The notes: generated from the letters alone by a model not told the origin. 17,096 bases of DNA from Oscillospiraceae bacterium (GCA_029012165.1 JAQXLO010000171.1:1-17096), one strand, 5' to 3'. Counted from the stretch's first letter, positions 1 to 8,132 are shown. Program-made: numbers and translations.

Positions 1-63
1 GCCTGGTTTGAACAACAGTATCTGGACCGTCTGATTGCCAATAAATTTGACATTCTGGATTAG
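1..63 (+). CDS. C-terminal end of an unidentified protein (partial)
   Basis: Frame 1 is open from the first base to a TAG at 61-63 and gives 20 residues ending in ANKFDILD. The residues look like ordinary protein, and the base composition (about 43% GC by count) is clearly lower than in the DNA just to the right. I do not recognise the family and the fragment is too short to place. If real, it is the 3' end of a rightward gene converging on the leftward TPR gene. The open length alone is weak evidence, and the opposite-strand TPR frame also stays open through this stretch, so at most one of the two is likely to be coding here. Confidence 0.35.
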   Translation, partial: AWFEQQYLDRLIANKFDILD

Positions 64-607
64 ATACGAAATGTGGAAACCGGCGCAGACTTTCCTGCAG
101 CTGTATGTTTTGCGGGAATAGGGCGCACGCCTTGCCGAGAATCGCCTCGGCGTCCCCTTTGCGTCCGGTGCTGTAGAAGGCGAGGCTGAGCAGGGCATAG
201 GGCAGGGAGATATCCTGCTCTTTTTCTGTTTGCCCGAGCATAGAGACCGCTCGAGCGGAAAGTGCGGCGACCATCTCCCACGCCTCGGTTTCGGCGTAGA
301 ACCGGGCAGCGTTTGTCCACGGGGACGGGTTTTGCGGCGCTTCGGCGCATGAGCGCAAATGCCACCGCTCTGCCTCGGTTCGATTGCCGAGTCGGGTGTA
401 ACATTCGGCGAGCTGCTGCATACACTTGCACCGCTCCTCTTTCCACAGCGCCGTGGGCAGAGCCAGATAGCGCCGCAGTGTTCGTGCCGCATCGTCGTAC
501 CGCTCGGCGGACAGATATTCTTTGCCGAGTGCGAGCATGGCGTGTGCGTTGTCGGGATGCTTGCGCACCTCCTGCTCCCGCAGATCAAGTGTACTGTTTT
601 CCTCCAT
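2..607 (-). CDS. TPR-repeat protein (3' end not closed in window)
   Basis: The ATG at 607-605 is preceded by a strong GGAGGGG ribosome-binding site 6 bases upstream. The frame stays open to the window edge. Residues 1-180 are helical TPR-type sequence: helix pairs around residues 17-50 (HPDNAHAMLALGKEYL, then a YDDAARTLRRYL helix), 55-90 (LAECYTRLG), 92-122 and 133-166 (LPYALLSLAFYSTGRKGDAE). This pattern resembles the C-terminal TPR region found after the GT2 domain in many clostridial glycosyltransferases, but no glycosyltransferase domain precedes it, so it is a stand-alone TPR module. There is no signal peptide or membrane segment. It is the last visible gene of the long leftward operon, 75 bases after the COG2509 gene. 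After residue about 182 the translation loses TPR character, while a stop codon in another frame (TAA at 62-60) sits just where the domain should end. The true end is therefore probably near position 60, or a one-base error or frameshift lies close by. Partner and function unknown. Confidence 0.7.
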   Translation of the reverse strand, partial: MEENSTLDLREQEVRKHPDNAHAMLALGKEYLSAERYDDAARTLRRYLALPTALWKEERCKCMQQLAECYTRLGNRTEAERWHLRSCAEAPQNPSPWTNAARFYAETEAWEMVAALSARAVSMLGQTEKEQDISLPYALLSLAFYSTGRKGDAEAILGKACALFPQNIQLQESLRRFPHFVSNPECQIYWQSDGPDTVVQTR

Positions 608-682
608 GCGAATCCCCTCCGAGAGCAGTATATGGGAAACGCAGCGGGAGGGTGCAAAGGAAACACCTTCTTCTTTCGGGTT

Positions 683-2284
683 TTATTCCCGGATATCCTC
701 CATGATGGCAAAGGCACAGCGGATGCCGTCCACCGAAGCGGACACGATGCCGCCGGCGTAGCCTGCGCCCTCGCCGCAGGGATAAAGCCCGTTTATGTTC
801 GATTGATAAAATTCGTCACGAATAATGCGCACGGGGGAGGAACTGCGTGTCTCGGGTGCCGTGAGCACCGCCTCGGGCATGGCAAAACCCTCCAGCATAC
901 GGTTCATTTTGACGAGGGCATCCGCCATGGTGTCGGTGACTCGTTTGGGCAATACACGGCGAATGTCGGAATAGACAACGCCGATGGGATAGCTGGGACG
1001 GACAGCACCGCCGTGAGTGGAGGGCGTGTCGCTTAGAAAATCACCGACCAGCTGTGCCGGTGCGGCGTAGCTTTCGCCGCCGAGACGGAACGCTGTGCGC
1101 TCGATCTGTCTTTGCAGCTCGAAGCCGGAAAGCACATCTTCGCTGGGGAAGTCCTGCGGCTCAATGCCCACCAGCAGTGCGGCGTTGGAGTTTTCCGCAT
1201 CCCGGGCATATTCGCTCATGCCGTTGACCACCACACCCCCCGCTTCGGAGGCGGCGCCCACCACCGTGCCGCCGGGACACATACAAAATGTATACGCCCC
1301 TCTGCCGTGGGGCGGATGGCAGGACAGTTTATAGTCTGCGGCGCCGAGGGCGGGATGCCCGGCAAAGGCGCCGTACTGTGCCTTGTCGATGAATTCCCGG
1401 GGGTGCTCGATGCGTGCGCCGACGGAGAAGGGCTTCTGCATCATCTGCACACCCTTGCGGTGGAGCATCTCGATGGTGTCCCGTGCGGAGTGACCGACCG
1501 AAAGCAGCAGTGTGTCGGTCTCGATGTCCACGGTCTGTCCGTTTTCGGTTTCGTAAGTCACGCCGTGTACGGCCTTGTTGGCGATGATCACATCGCACAG
1601 CCGGCAGCCGAAGCGCACTTCCCCGCCCAAGGCGATGACTTCCTCCCGGATGGACTTGACCACGGCGGCAAGCTTGTCGGTGCCGATGTGGGGTTTTGCC
1701 GACCAGAGAATCTCCTCCGGTGCACCCTTCGCCGCCAGCTCCAAAAAGACCTTGCGGCAAAGCTTGTCCTTGATGCCCGTGGTGAGTTTACCGTCGGAAA
1801 AGGTGCCGGCGCCGCCTTCGCCGAACTGGATATTGGAATTTTCGCAAAGCTGTCGGCTTTGGAAAAAGTGCTGTACATCCCGGGTGCGGGTGTCCACATC
1901 GTGTCCCCGTTCGAGGACGATGGGGCGCAGTCCCGCTCGGGCGAGGGTCAGGGCGGCGAACATCCCCGCAGGACCAAATCCGGCGATCACGGGACGGAAC
2001 GGACTGCTGCGGCGCATGGGCGGTTCCTCGTAGACGAAAGGCTCCGCAAGGCTCACCTTGTCCGAGCGGCTGCGGCGGATCAGCTCGTCCTCATCGCCGC
2101 TGACCTCCGCCTCCACGTTGCAGACAAAGAAGATGTTGTCCTTTTTGCGGCTGTCCACCGCCTTTTTGGTCAGGCGGACGGATAAAACTCTGCTCTCGTT
2201 ACAGCGCAAAACGGACGCCGCCGCACTGCGCAGGTCGTTGTCCTGCATGGCGAGCGGCAATTTTAGTTCTGTGATCTTGATCAT
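683..2284 (-). CDS. FAD-dependent dehydrogenase, COG2509 family
   Basis: A 533-residue flavoprotein. Residues 1-90 form an N-terminal domain with an alpha/beta look (MIKITELKLPLAMQDNDL), as is usual for this family. A Rossmann FAD-binding motif GFGPAG at about 102-107 is followed by the acidic end of the second strand (VLERG). Further family-like blocks are FGEGGAGTFSDGKL in the first half, VGARIEHP in the middle, and near the C-terminus a GLYPCGEGAGYAGGI segment that would close over the FAD. The length is typical for COG2509. The substrate of the family is not established; an NAD(P)H- or quinol-linked oxidoreductase role is only an inference. It lies 19 bases after a second, unrelated flavoprotein gene in the same operon. 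The ribosome-binding site is a weak GGAAAAGAG. No broken motifs are visible. Confidence 0.9.
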   Translation of the reverse strand: MIKITELKLPLAMQDNDLRSAAASVLRCNESRVLSVRLTKKAVDSRKKDNIFFVCNVEAEVSGDEDELIRRSRSDKVSLAEPFVYEEPPMRRSSPFRPVIAGFGPAGMFAALTLARAGLRPIVLERGHDVDTRTRDVQHFFQSRQLCENSNIQFGEGGAGTFSDGKLTTGIKDKLCRKVFLELAAKGAPEEILWSAKPHIGTDKLAAVVKSIREEVIALGGEVRFGCRLCDVIIANKAVHGVTYETENGQTVDIETDTLLLSVGHSARDTIEMLHRKGVQMMQKPFSVGARIEHPREFIDKAQYGAFAGHPALGAADYKLSCHPPHGRGAYTFCMCPGGTVVGAASEAGGVVVNGMSEYARDAENSNAALLVGIEPQDFPSEDVLSGFELQRQIERTAFRLGGESYAAPAQLVGDFLSDTPSTHGGAVRPSYPIGVVYSDIRRVLPKRVTDTMADALVKMNRMLEGFAMPEAVLTAPETRSSSPVRIIRDEFYQSNINGLYPCGEGAGYAGGIVSASVDGIRCAFAIMEDIRE

Positions 2285-2303
2285 AACAGTCTCTTTTCCG
2301 ATT

Positions 2304-3506
2304 TCATTCCCGCACCTTCCGTGCGGCGCCTGCCCCGGCCAGTCTGCCGGAGGACCAGGCGAAGGTCAGGTTGTAGCCGCCGCAGCGGCCGTCTATGTCG
2401 AGGATTTCCCCTGCGGCAAACAGACCGGGGGAAAGCTTGGATTCCAGTGTGTCGCTAAATTGGGAAAGTTCTGCGCCGCCCGCCGTGACCTGCGCATCGG
2501 GAAAGCCCTTGGTGCCCAGGACGGCAACATTTTTTTGCTTGATGGCGGCGGATAAAATGCGCAAGTCTTTGTCCGAGAGCATTTTGCACGGTGCGGACAG
2601 GCGCACGTCCAAGGAGGATTTCAGCAGTGCCTGCCCGATGCGGCTGTGGAGCAGTCCCGCCAGGTACTGCTCCAAGGGACGCTCCCCGTCCCGCTTACGG
2701 CACGAGCGCAGATAGTCCAACAGCGCTTCGTGCGAAAGTTCAGGCACGAAGTCGATGACCACCGTTGTGCCGTCTTTTGCAAAGCGGCTCAGCTCCATAG
2801 CGGCAATGCCTGAAAGCCCGTAGTCGGTGAACAGCAGCTCGCCGTCCGCACGGTGGACAGTGCCGTCTTTTTCCCGCAGGGTCAGCGCCGCCGTGGTGCG
2901 CAGTCCCTTGAGCGCTTTGACAAAGTCCGTTTCGGTGCGCATCTGGACAAGCGCCGGACGAAGCGGCGTGATGCGGTGTCCGAAGGCTTGCAAAAGGGGA
3001 TATCCACTGCCGTCCGAACCCTGTGCGGGAGAAGCTTTACCGCCGCAGGCTACGATCACGGCACGGGAGCGCAGACCGCCGGCTTCATATAAGCCGCCCT
3101 TTTTGCGCAGTTCCGAAACGGGCGTTCCGCACACAAACCGAACGCCGAGCCGTCCGCATTCCAGTCGCAGGACGTCCAGCACGGAGGATGCCGCCATGGA
3201 GCGGGGATAGACCCTGCCGGCACTGTCGGTGACGGTCAGCAGACCCATGGAGCGAAAGAAGTCCATATTGCTCTGTACGTCGTACCGCTCAAACACCGTT
3301 CGGACAAAATCGGGTGCGTTATAGTCGGCGGGGGAAGCGTGGATGTTCAGCAGGTTGCACCGTCCGTTGCCGGTGGCGAGGATCTTTTTGCCCACCCGCT
3401 CTAACTTTTCGACGACGGTCACATCGGCGCCCTGCCGTTTCGCTTCAATGGCGGCGGCAAGACCCGATGCACCGCCGCCGATGATGAGAATATCTGATGG
3501 ATGCAT
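2304..3506 (-). CDS. BaiN/RdsA (HI0933)-family NAD(P)/FAD-dependent oxidoreductase
   Basis: A 400-residue flavoprotein of the HI0933/TIGR00275 family. The FAD dinucleotide-binding motif GGGASGL is at residues 10-16 and the conserved KKILATGNGRCNL block is at about 44-56. Near the C-terminus, AAGEILDIDGRCGGYNLTFA and the following WSSG are the family signature. Family members are soluble FAD enzymes; one branch was named BaiN because it was implicated in bile-acid 7-alpha-dehydroxylation in Clostridium scindens. This gene should not be read as a bile-acid enzyme, because the family is nearly universal in Clostridia and no other bai gene is nearby. The start lies 3 bases after the stop of the upstream isomerase-like gene and has no clear Shine-Dalgarno, so translation probably depends on coupling. 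Physiological substrate unknown. Confidence 0.9.
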   Translation of the reverse strand: MHPSDILIIGGGASGLAAAIEAKRQGADVTVVEKLERVGKKILATGNGRCNLLNIHASPADYNAPDFVRTVFERYDVQSNMDFFRSMGLLTVTDSAGRVYPRSMAASSVLDVLRLECGRLGVRFVCGTPVSELRKKGGLYEAGGLRSRAVIVACGGKASPAQGSDGSGYPLLQAFGHRITPLRPALVQMRTETDFVKALKGLRTTAALTLREKDGTVHRADGELLFTDYGLSGIAAMELSRFAKDGTTVVIDFVPELSHEALLDYLRSCRKRDGERPLEQYLAGLLHSRIGQALLKSSLDVRLSAPCKMLSDKDLRILSAAIKQKNVAVLGTKGFPDAQVTAGGAELSQFSDTLESKLSPGLFAAGEILDIDGRCGGYNLTFAWSSGRLAGAGAARKVRE

Positions 3507-3509
3507 AGC

Positions 3510-4307
3510 TTACTGCATTGCCCGCTGCGCCGCTTCCCGCAGGGTGGTAAGCGCTTCCTTGGCCGCATCGAGGAAACGATCGTCCTCGGGCGTTTCCGCC
3601 TCGACCGACACACGGGGACAGCCCGCCTGCAGCAGCGCACGCAGGAACGGCGTCAGGTCAAATCCGTCATCCCGACGGGGATAAACACGTCCGACCGGCT
3701 CGGCAACGTGGGCGTGCAGAAGCTTGTCCCCGCAGTCGGTGATGGCGCTCATAGGGTCATTTTCCTTGTACATATGGTACAAGTCCGCAAGGCACCGCAC
3801 CAAAGGATTGCCGACGGCGTCGGAGAGCTGTTTTGCCTCGGAAACCGTGTGAATCATATCGCCGCCCCTCTTTTCGAGGGGTTCAATGGCAATGGGAATC
3901 CCGTAGGGCGCCACGCTGGGCGCAGCAATGTCCCGCAGGAAGGCTGTGATGTCCTCGAACACCTGTGCAGGGGTAAGCCCCTCGGGAATGCGGCGGGAAG
4001 CACCCGAGCCGTAGACGATGGTCTGTATGCCGAGGGCATGACAGCGCTCGGCGGCCTTTTCGCAGTAGCGGCGCAGGGCGTCATCGTCCGCCTGCAAACG
4101 GTTGACAAACATCCCGTCCGCAAGGTACATATATCCCGACTCGATCGGCAGACCGATGTCCTGTGCCTTTTGCAGATAGACGGCGAAGTCATCGTCGCTG
4201 AGCTTAACGATATTCTTGATTTCCACTTCGGCATAGTCGAAGCCGGCTTCACGCAAAAGCGCGATGCGCTCCAAGCTTGTGCCGATACAGCATCCAAAAC
4301 GAATCAT
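3510..4307 (-). CDS. Sugar phosphate isomerase/epimerase-like TIM-barrel protein
   Basis: The 265 residues fit the xylose-isomerase-like/AP-endonuclease-2 TIM-barrel superfamily. The expected metal-binding positions can be seen: E142 in AIEPLEKRGGD, D175 and H178 in ADLYHMYKEND, H198/H200 in LLHAHVAE, and E236/E238 in VSVEAE near the end. The length matches single-domain sugar isomerases or epimerases (COG1082). An AP endonuclease IV role is less likely because that enzyme's characteristic His/Asp/Glu-rich blocks are not all present. The substrate cannot be predicted. The start codon overlaps the recN stop as ATGA (4307-4304), so the gene is cotranscribed and probably translationally coupled to recN. 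It is followed 3 bases later by the HI0933-family flavoprotein. No sugar transporter or kinase is nearby to suggest a pathway. Confidence 0.82.
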   Translation of the reverse strand: MIRFGCCIGTSLERIALLREAGFDYAEVEIKNIVKLSDDDFAVYLQKAQDIGLPIESGYMYLADGMFVNRLQADDDALRRYCEKAAERCHALGIQTIVYGSGASRRIPEGLTPAQVFEDITAFLRDIAAPSVAPYGIPIAIEPLEKRGGDMIHTVSEAKQLSDAVGNPLVRCLADLYHMYKENDPMSAITDCGDKLLHAHVAEPVGRVYPRRDDGFDLTPFLRALLQAGCPRVSVEAETPEDDRFLDAAKEALTTLREAAQRAMQ

Positions 4308-5983
4308 TTCTTATGTTTCCTTTCCTGTGCATTTTTGAGCATTTCACCGGCGTTTTCCAGCTGCAAAGCGGTAATATTGCTGCCGGAGCCGATGCGGGCA
4401 ATTTCGGACTTGCGTCCCTCAAAATCCAGGGTGCGGATGGCGGTGAAGGTCTGTCCGTCCCGCACGGATTTGGAGATGAGCAGGTGGGTATCTGCCATGA
4501 CGGCGATCTGGGACAGGTGGGTCACGCAGATGACCTGGTGGGATTCGGCGACCTCGGCCAGCTTCAAGCCGATCTTCTCTGCCGCCAGACCGCTGACGCC
4601 GGTGTCGATCTCGTCAAAGATGAGCGTGTCCACGGCATCGCAGGCGGAGAGGACGTTTTTGATTGCCAGCATGATGCGGGATAGTTCGCCGCCCGAAGCA
4701 ATTTTGACAATGGGGCGGGGCGGCTCCCCGGCGTTTGCGGAGATGAGAAACTCGATCTTGTCGGCACCGCCCGCAGACAGGGGAACAGTTTCGTGCCGGA
4801 CGAGGAAACGCACAGACGGCATATTGAGAAACTCCAGCTCCCGGCAGACATTTTCGGCGAAAAGCTCCCCGGCTTTGCGGCGGCTTTCCGTCAGCTTCTG
4901 TGCGGCGTGCTGTGCTTCGGTCTGCAAATAGGCAATCTGTGTGCGAAGCTGCTGTGCCCGTTCGTCGGAGGTGGTGATCCTTTCGGCTTCGGTCTCGATC
5001 TTTTCTAAAAATTGCAGCATTTCCTCTTCGCTGTCGCCGTATTTTTTGGACAGGCGGTACAGCACGTCCAGCCGTTCCTCTGCCGCATCCAGTTCTCGGG
5101 GGTCCATGTCCAGAGATTCCTGCGCCTCACGGATCTCGGCGGCATATTCCCGGGCGTCCAGAGCGGCGGACTCCAAAAACTCCGCAATGGGGCGCATACT
5201 CTCAAAAAAGTCCGAAGCCTCGGCAAGGCTTTCGGCGGCATCGGAGAACAGGTTTGCGCCGCCGTTCATTTCATCGTCGCCGCAGATGGCGGTGTACGCC
5301 GTGTGCAGGGCACGCAGAACGGTTTCGCTATTGCGGTAGAGGGTGATCTTGTTTTGCAGTTCGTCCCGCTCGCCGATGCGGATGTCCGCCGCACGCAGCT
5401 CCTCGATCTGGTAGTTGAGCATATCCAGCCGCCTGGCTTTTTCGCTCTCGTCCGTTTCGAGGGACGCCAGTTCTTTTTTGGCGCTTTGCAGCGCTTTGTA
5501 TGCATCCTTATACGCCGCCAAAAGTTCCCCGTTGCCGGCCAGTGCGTCGATGTAGGCAACGTGCTTTTCCGGCTGAAACAGCGCCTGACTGTCGTGCTGA
5601 CCGTGAATGTTCACCAGCGCCGCACCCAATGTTTTGAGCATGGACACGGAGACGGGACAGCCGTTGACACGGCAGGAGTTTTTGCCGTCGGCGGTGATGC
5701 GGCGGCGAAGGATGACTTCGCCGTCACAGTCAATCTCAAACTCCGACAAAATCTGCTCGACCTGCGCACCGCAGTCGGTGAAAACGGCGGTGACCTCGGC
5801 ACGGTCGGTGCCGGTGCGCAGAATTTCACGGGAAGTCCGCTCGCCGAGGACGGCGTTGATGGAGTCGAGAATGATGGATTTTCCGGCGCCGGTTTCGCCG
5901 GTGAGGATATTGAAGCCGCGGCTGAAATGCAGTTCTGCACTTTCGATGATGGCGACATTTTCAATTTTCAGTTCCGAGAGCAT
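4304..5983 (-). CDS. recN: DNA repair protein RecN
   Basis: A 559-residue SMC-like ATPase acting in double-strand-break repair and homologous recombination. The Walker A motif GETGAGKS is at 29-36 after the N-terminal strand MLSELKIENVAII. The conserved NIHGQHDSQ block follows, then a long charged coiled-coil middle (about 170-380). The C-terminal half carries the ABC signature ASGGELSR (from 439), Walker B TLIFDE (463-468) and the H-loop VTHLSQ (His499). I start at the ATG at 5983-5981 because it has an AAAGGAG site about 9 bases upstream and matches the family N-terminus; the frame runs further upstream, but that part lies inside argR. It follows argR by 4 bases. The argR-recN pairing is the usual one in Firmicutes. 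All catalytic motifs are intact. Confidence 0.97.
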   Translation of the reverse strand: MLSELKIENVAIIESAELHFSRGFNILTGETGAGKSIILDSINAVLGERTSREILRTGTDRAEVTAVFTDCGAQVEQILSEFEIDCDGEVILRRRITADGKNSCRVNGCPVSVSMLKTLGAALVNIHGQHDSQALFQPEKHVAYIDALAGNGELLAAYKDAYKALQSAKKELASLETDESEKARRLDMLNYQIEELRAADIRIGERDELQNKITLYRNSETVLRALHTAYTAICGDDEMNGGANLFSDAAESLAEASDFFESMRPIAEFLESAALDAREYAAEIREAQESLDMDPRELDAAEERLDVLYRLSKKYGDSEEEMLQFLEKIETEAERITTSDERAQQLRTQIAYLQTEAQHAAQKLTESRRKAGELFAENVCRELEFLNMPSVRFLVRHETVPLSAGGADKIEFLISANAGEPPRPIVKIASGGELSRIMLAIKNVLSACDAVDTLIFDEIDTGVSGLAAEKIGLKLAEVAESHQVICVTHLSQIAVMADTHLLISKSVRDGQTFTAIRTLDFEGRKSEIARIGSGSNITALQLENAGEMLKNAQERKHKK

Positions 5984-5987
5984 GGAC

Positions 5988-6461
5988 TTACACTCCTTTG
6001 GAGGGTTCTTCCTCGAGGATGGACTGAATGGCGTGGCTGATCTGCACCGCCTGCTGGGGCGTGCGGAACAGGGCAAAAATGGTGTCGTCGCCTGCCAGAG
6101 AGCCGACGAGACCTTCCCAGTGCATGGAGTCGAAAGCGGCGCAGGCAGCCTGCGCCATGCCGGTGTAGCAGTGCAGAACGAGGGCGTTGCCAGCGTAGTC
6201 GGCGCTCTTGACGGAGTGGACGAAGATGGAGCGGAATTTAAATTCCAGATTTTCCTCCTCCGGCTTATCGCTGACGGCGTAACGGTACTGACCGCTCTCG
6301 TCCATCAGCTTGACGATGCGCAGCTCCTTGATATCCCGGGAGATGGTGGCTTGCGTCACATCAAGACCCGCCTCACGAAGACGGAGAAGCAGATCCTCCT
6401 GTGTGCCGATAACCGATTCGGCAATGAGCTGCAGGATGAGTTTCTGTCGTTTCTTTTTCAT
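5988..6461 (-). CDS. argR: Arginine repressor ArgR/AhrC
   Basis: A 157-residue transcription factor of the ArgR/AhrC family, which represses arginine biosynthesis and/or activates catabolism when bound to arginine as a hexamer. Residues 1-70 form the winged helix-turn-helix with the diagnostic S41-R42 of ATISRDIKELRI. Residues 80-150 form the oligomerisation/arginine-binding domain with GSLAGDDTIF (120-129), whose paired Asp125-Asp126 bind arginine in characterised homologues. The start is the ATG at 6461-6459, about 9 bases after an AAGGGG site; earlier in-frame codons belong to the nadK end. It sits 4 bases after nadK and 4 before recN. No arginine-biosynthesis gene is in the window, so it acts in trans; its location here is conserved in Firmicutes and is not evidence of local targets. 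Confidence 0.96.
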   Translation of the reverse strand: MKKKRQKLILQLIAESVIGTQEDLLLRLREAGLDVTQATISRDIKELRIVKLMDESGQYRYAVSDKPEEENLEFKFRSIFVHSVKSADYAGNALVLHCYTGMAQAACAAFDSMHWEGLVGSLAGDDTIFALFRTPQQAVQISHAIQSILEEEPSKGV

Positions 6462-6465
6462 TGGG

Positions 6466-7314
6466 TCAACCCCTTTGCTGCAATTTTGTATGGTAAATGT
6501 CGATGAAGTTGTCTGTTTTGATGCGGATGAAAAAGGCGGGTGTCTCCGATTTGCAGATGCGTACCACGGCACCGCTCGGAATGGGCGTGGGTTCGCCGCC
6601 GTCACAGGTCAGCGCCAGTTCGCTGTCCGTGGTGGCGCAGATCTGCATGACGGTCTGCGGCGCAAACAGGAGCGTCCGCCCGGAAAGGGCGTGGGGACAG
6701 ATGGGGGTCAGGAGAATGCTTTCCAGCGACGGATCGACCACGGGACCGCCGGCGGAGAGGGAATAGGCGGTGGAGCCGGTGGGTGTTGCGAAGATCACAC
6801 CGTCACCGAGGTATTCACCGACCGAGTGCCCGTCCGCCTGTACGCAAAGACCGGTCAGCTTGGCGGCGCCCATGCGGGAGAGCACGGCGTCGTTGATGCA
6901 CAGTTCGCTGTGCAGAACGGTGTTTCCCTGTAAAATTTCCGCCTGCAGGAGCATCCGCCGTTCGGTGACGTAGTTGCCGCTCAGCAGTTCGCCAAGCATG
7001 GACAGCTCGTGCCGCTCCAGTCCCGCCAGAAAGGCGAGACGACCTGCGTTGATGCCGAGAACGGGCTTGCCGTAGCGGATGGCACGGTGGGCGGCGAAGA
7101 TGATACTGCCGTCGCCGCCGACGGCCAACACCAAATCGCACGTGCGCAGAATGGTGTCCTCGTCGGAAAACGACGCCCGTGTGTGGGCAAAGACGGCGGA
7201 CATGGACTGCTCCATGCAGTAGTCGATGCCCAAAGAATCCAGCACCGCACAAATCTTCTCGGTGATGCCGCAGGCGTTTTCACGGGTCAGATTGGGAAAA
7301 AGGGATATGTTCAT
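6466..7314 (-). CDS. nadK: NAD kinase
   Basis: ATP- (or polyphosphate-) dependent NAD kinase that makes NADP, cytoplasmic. From the chosen start the protein is 282 residues. It has the catalytic GGDGS motif at 66-70, the INDAVLSR block at about 140-147 and the long signature GDGVIFATPTGSTAYSLSAG from about 160, all hallmarks of PpnK/NadK. I favour the ATG at 7314-7312 because an AAGGA site lies 9 bases upstream and the protein then begins MNISLFPNL, aligning with other NadK N-termini. The ATG three codons earlier (7323-7321) overlaps the tlyA stop as ATGA but directly abuts that same AAGGA. In the biosynthetic context, NADPH from this enzyme is used by the MEP pathway that dxs begins, though the grouping is mainly a conserved gene order. 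Confidence 0.95.
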   Translation of the reverse strand: MNISLFPNLTRENACGITEKICAVLDSLGIDYCMEQSMSAVFAHTRASFSDEDTILRTCDLVLAVGGDGSIIFAAHRAIRYGKPVLGINAGRLAFLAGLERHELSMLGELLSGNYVTERRMLLQAEILQGNTVLHSELCINDAVLSRMGAAKLTGLCVQADGHSVGEYLGDGVIFATPTGSTAYSLSAGGPVVDPSLESILLTPICPHALSGRTLLFAPQTVMQICATTDSELALTCDGGEPTPIPSGAVVRICKSETPAFFIRIKTDNFIDIYHTKLQQRG

Positions 7315-7319
7315 ACGCT

Positions 7320-8132
7320 TCATTCCTTGTCGAGTTTTGCGTGGGAGCTTTCGACCAGTGCGGCGACGTCGATTTCCACGGTGACGGCACCGGTTTCCGT
7401 TTTGCGAATATACATTAAATATTCAATATTGCCCTCCGGTCCCTTGATGGGGGAGAAGGTCAGTCCCTGCACGGTAAATCCGTTGTCGGCGGCAAACCGG
7501 GTGATGTCCCGCACGACTGCCTCGTGTACGGTTTTGTCCCGTACAACGCCTTTTTTGCCCACGTTTTCACGCCCGGCTTCAAACTGGGGTTTGATGAGAC
7601 AAACGGCTTCGCCGCCATCGCACAGGAAGGTGCGCAGGACAGGCAGAATGATTTTCAGCGAGATAAAGGACACGTCCACGCTGGCAAAGTCCGCCGTATC
7701 GGGAATCTGTTCCCGGGTGCAGTGGCGGAAATTGGTGCGTTCCAAGTTGACCACACGTGCGTCCGTGCGCAGTTTCCACGCCAGCTGTCCGTAGCCCACA
7801 TCCACGGCGTAGACTTTTTTTGCGCCGTGCAGGAGCATACAGTCCGTGAAACCGCCGGTCGATGCGCCCACATCAATGCACACGGCGCCGTCCAGCCGGA
7901 TCGGGAATTCCGCCATCGCCTTTTGCAGCTTCAGACCGCCACGGCTGACAAAGGGATTGATGTTTTCCCGCACCTCGATCACGTCCTCGTTCTTGACGGG
8001 CTGACCGGCCTTGAGCGCCTTTTGTCCGCCGACATAGACGACCCCTGCCATGATCAGCGCCCGTCCCCGCTCCCGGGAGGGAACGAGACCGCGTGCCAAA
8101 AGTTCTGCATCGAGACGGTTCTTTTCAGCCAT
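7320..8132 (-). CDS. tlyA: TlyA-family rRNA 2'-O-methyltransferase
   Basis: A 270-residue protein with an N-terminal S4 RNA-binding domain (about 1-60, RLDAELLARGLVPSRERGR) fused to an FtsJ-like Rossmann methyltransferase domain. The SAM-binding segment IDVGASTGGFTDCML is at about 86-100, with SRGGLKL (63-69), VDVSFISL (about 152-159), LIKPQFE (179-185) and the C-terminal GNIEYLMY supplying K-D-K-E type catalytic residues. Mycobacterial TlyA methylates 16S C1409 and 23S C1920, and its loss gives capreomycin resistance; firmicute members (YqxC) are assigned by homology, and some have been annotated as hemolysins. Of two closely spaced ATGs I choose 8132-8130, since AGGTG lies 6 bases upstream; the other is 8138-8136. 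The gene starts 32 bases after dxs and ends overlapping or next to nadK. Confidence 0.94.
   Translation of the reverse strand: MAEKNRLDAELLARGLVPSRERGRALIMAGVVYVGGQKALKAGQPVKNEDVIEVRENINPFVSRGGLKLQKAMAEFPIRLDGAVCIDVGASTGGFTDCMLLHGAKKVYAVDVGYGQLAWKLRTDARVVNLERTNFRHCTREQIPDTADFASVDVSFISLKIILPVLRTFLCDGGEAVCLIKPQFEAGRENVGKKGVVRDKTVHEAVVRDITRFAADNGFTVQGLTFSPIKGPEGNIEYLMYIRKTETGAVTVEIDVAALVESSHAKLDKE

Noticed and set aside
1112..2185. A 357-codon rightward open frame antisense to the COG2509 gene
   Set aside because: It is the mirror of a well-supported flavoprotein and has no start signal.
2304..3506. Reading the HI0933-family gene as a bile-acid (BaiN) enzyme
   Set aside because: The family is general in Clostridia, and no other bai genes or bile-acid transport genes are present.
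3501..4931. A 476-codon rightward open frame antisense to the isomerase and recN
   Set aside because: It crosses two recognised genes, and no protein-family features were seen.
7320..8132. TlyA as a hemolysin or virulence factor
   Set aside because: The S4 plus FtsJ-like architecture and the operon position fit an rRNA methyltransferase; the hemolysin label is a historical annotation.
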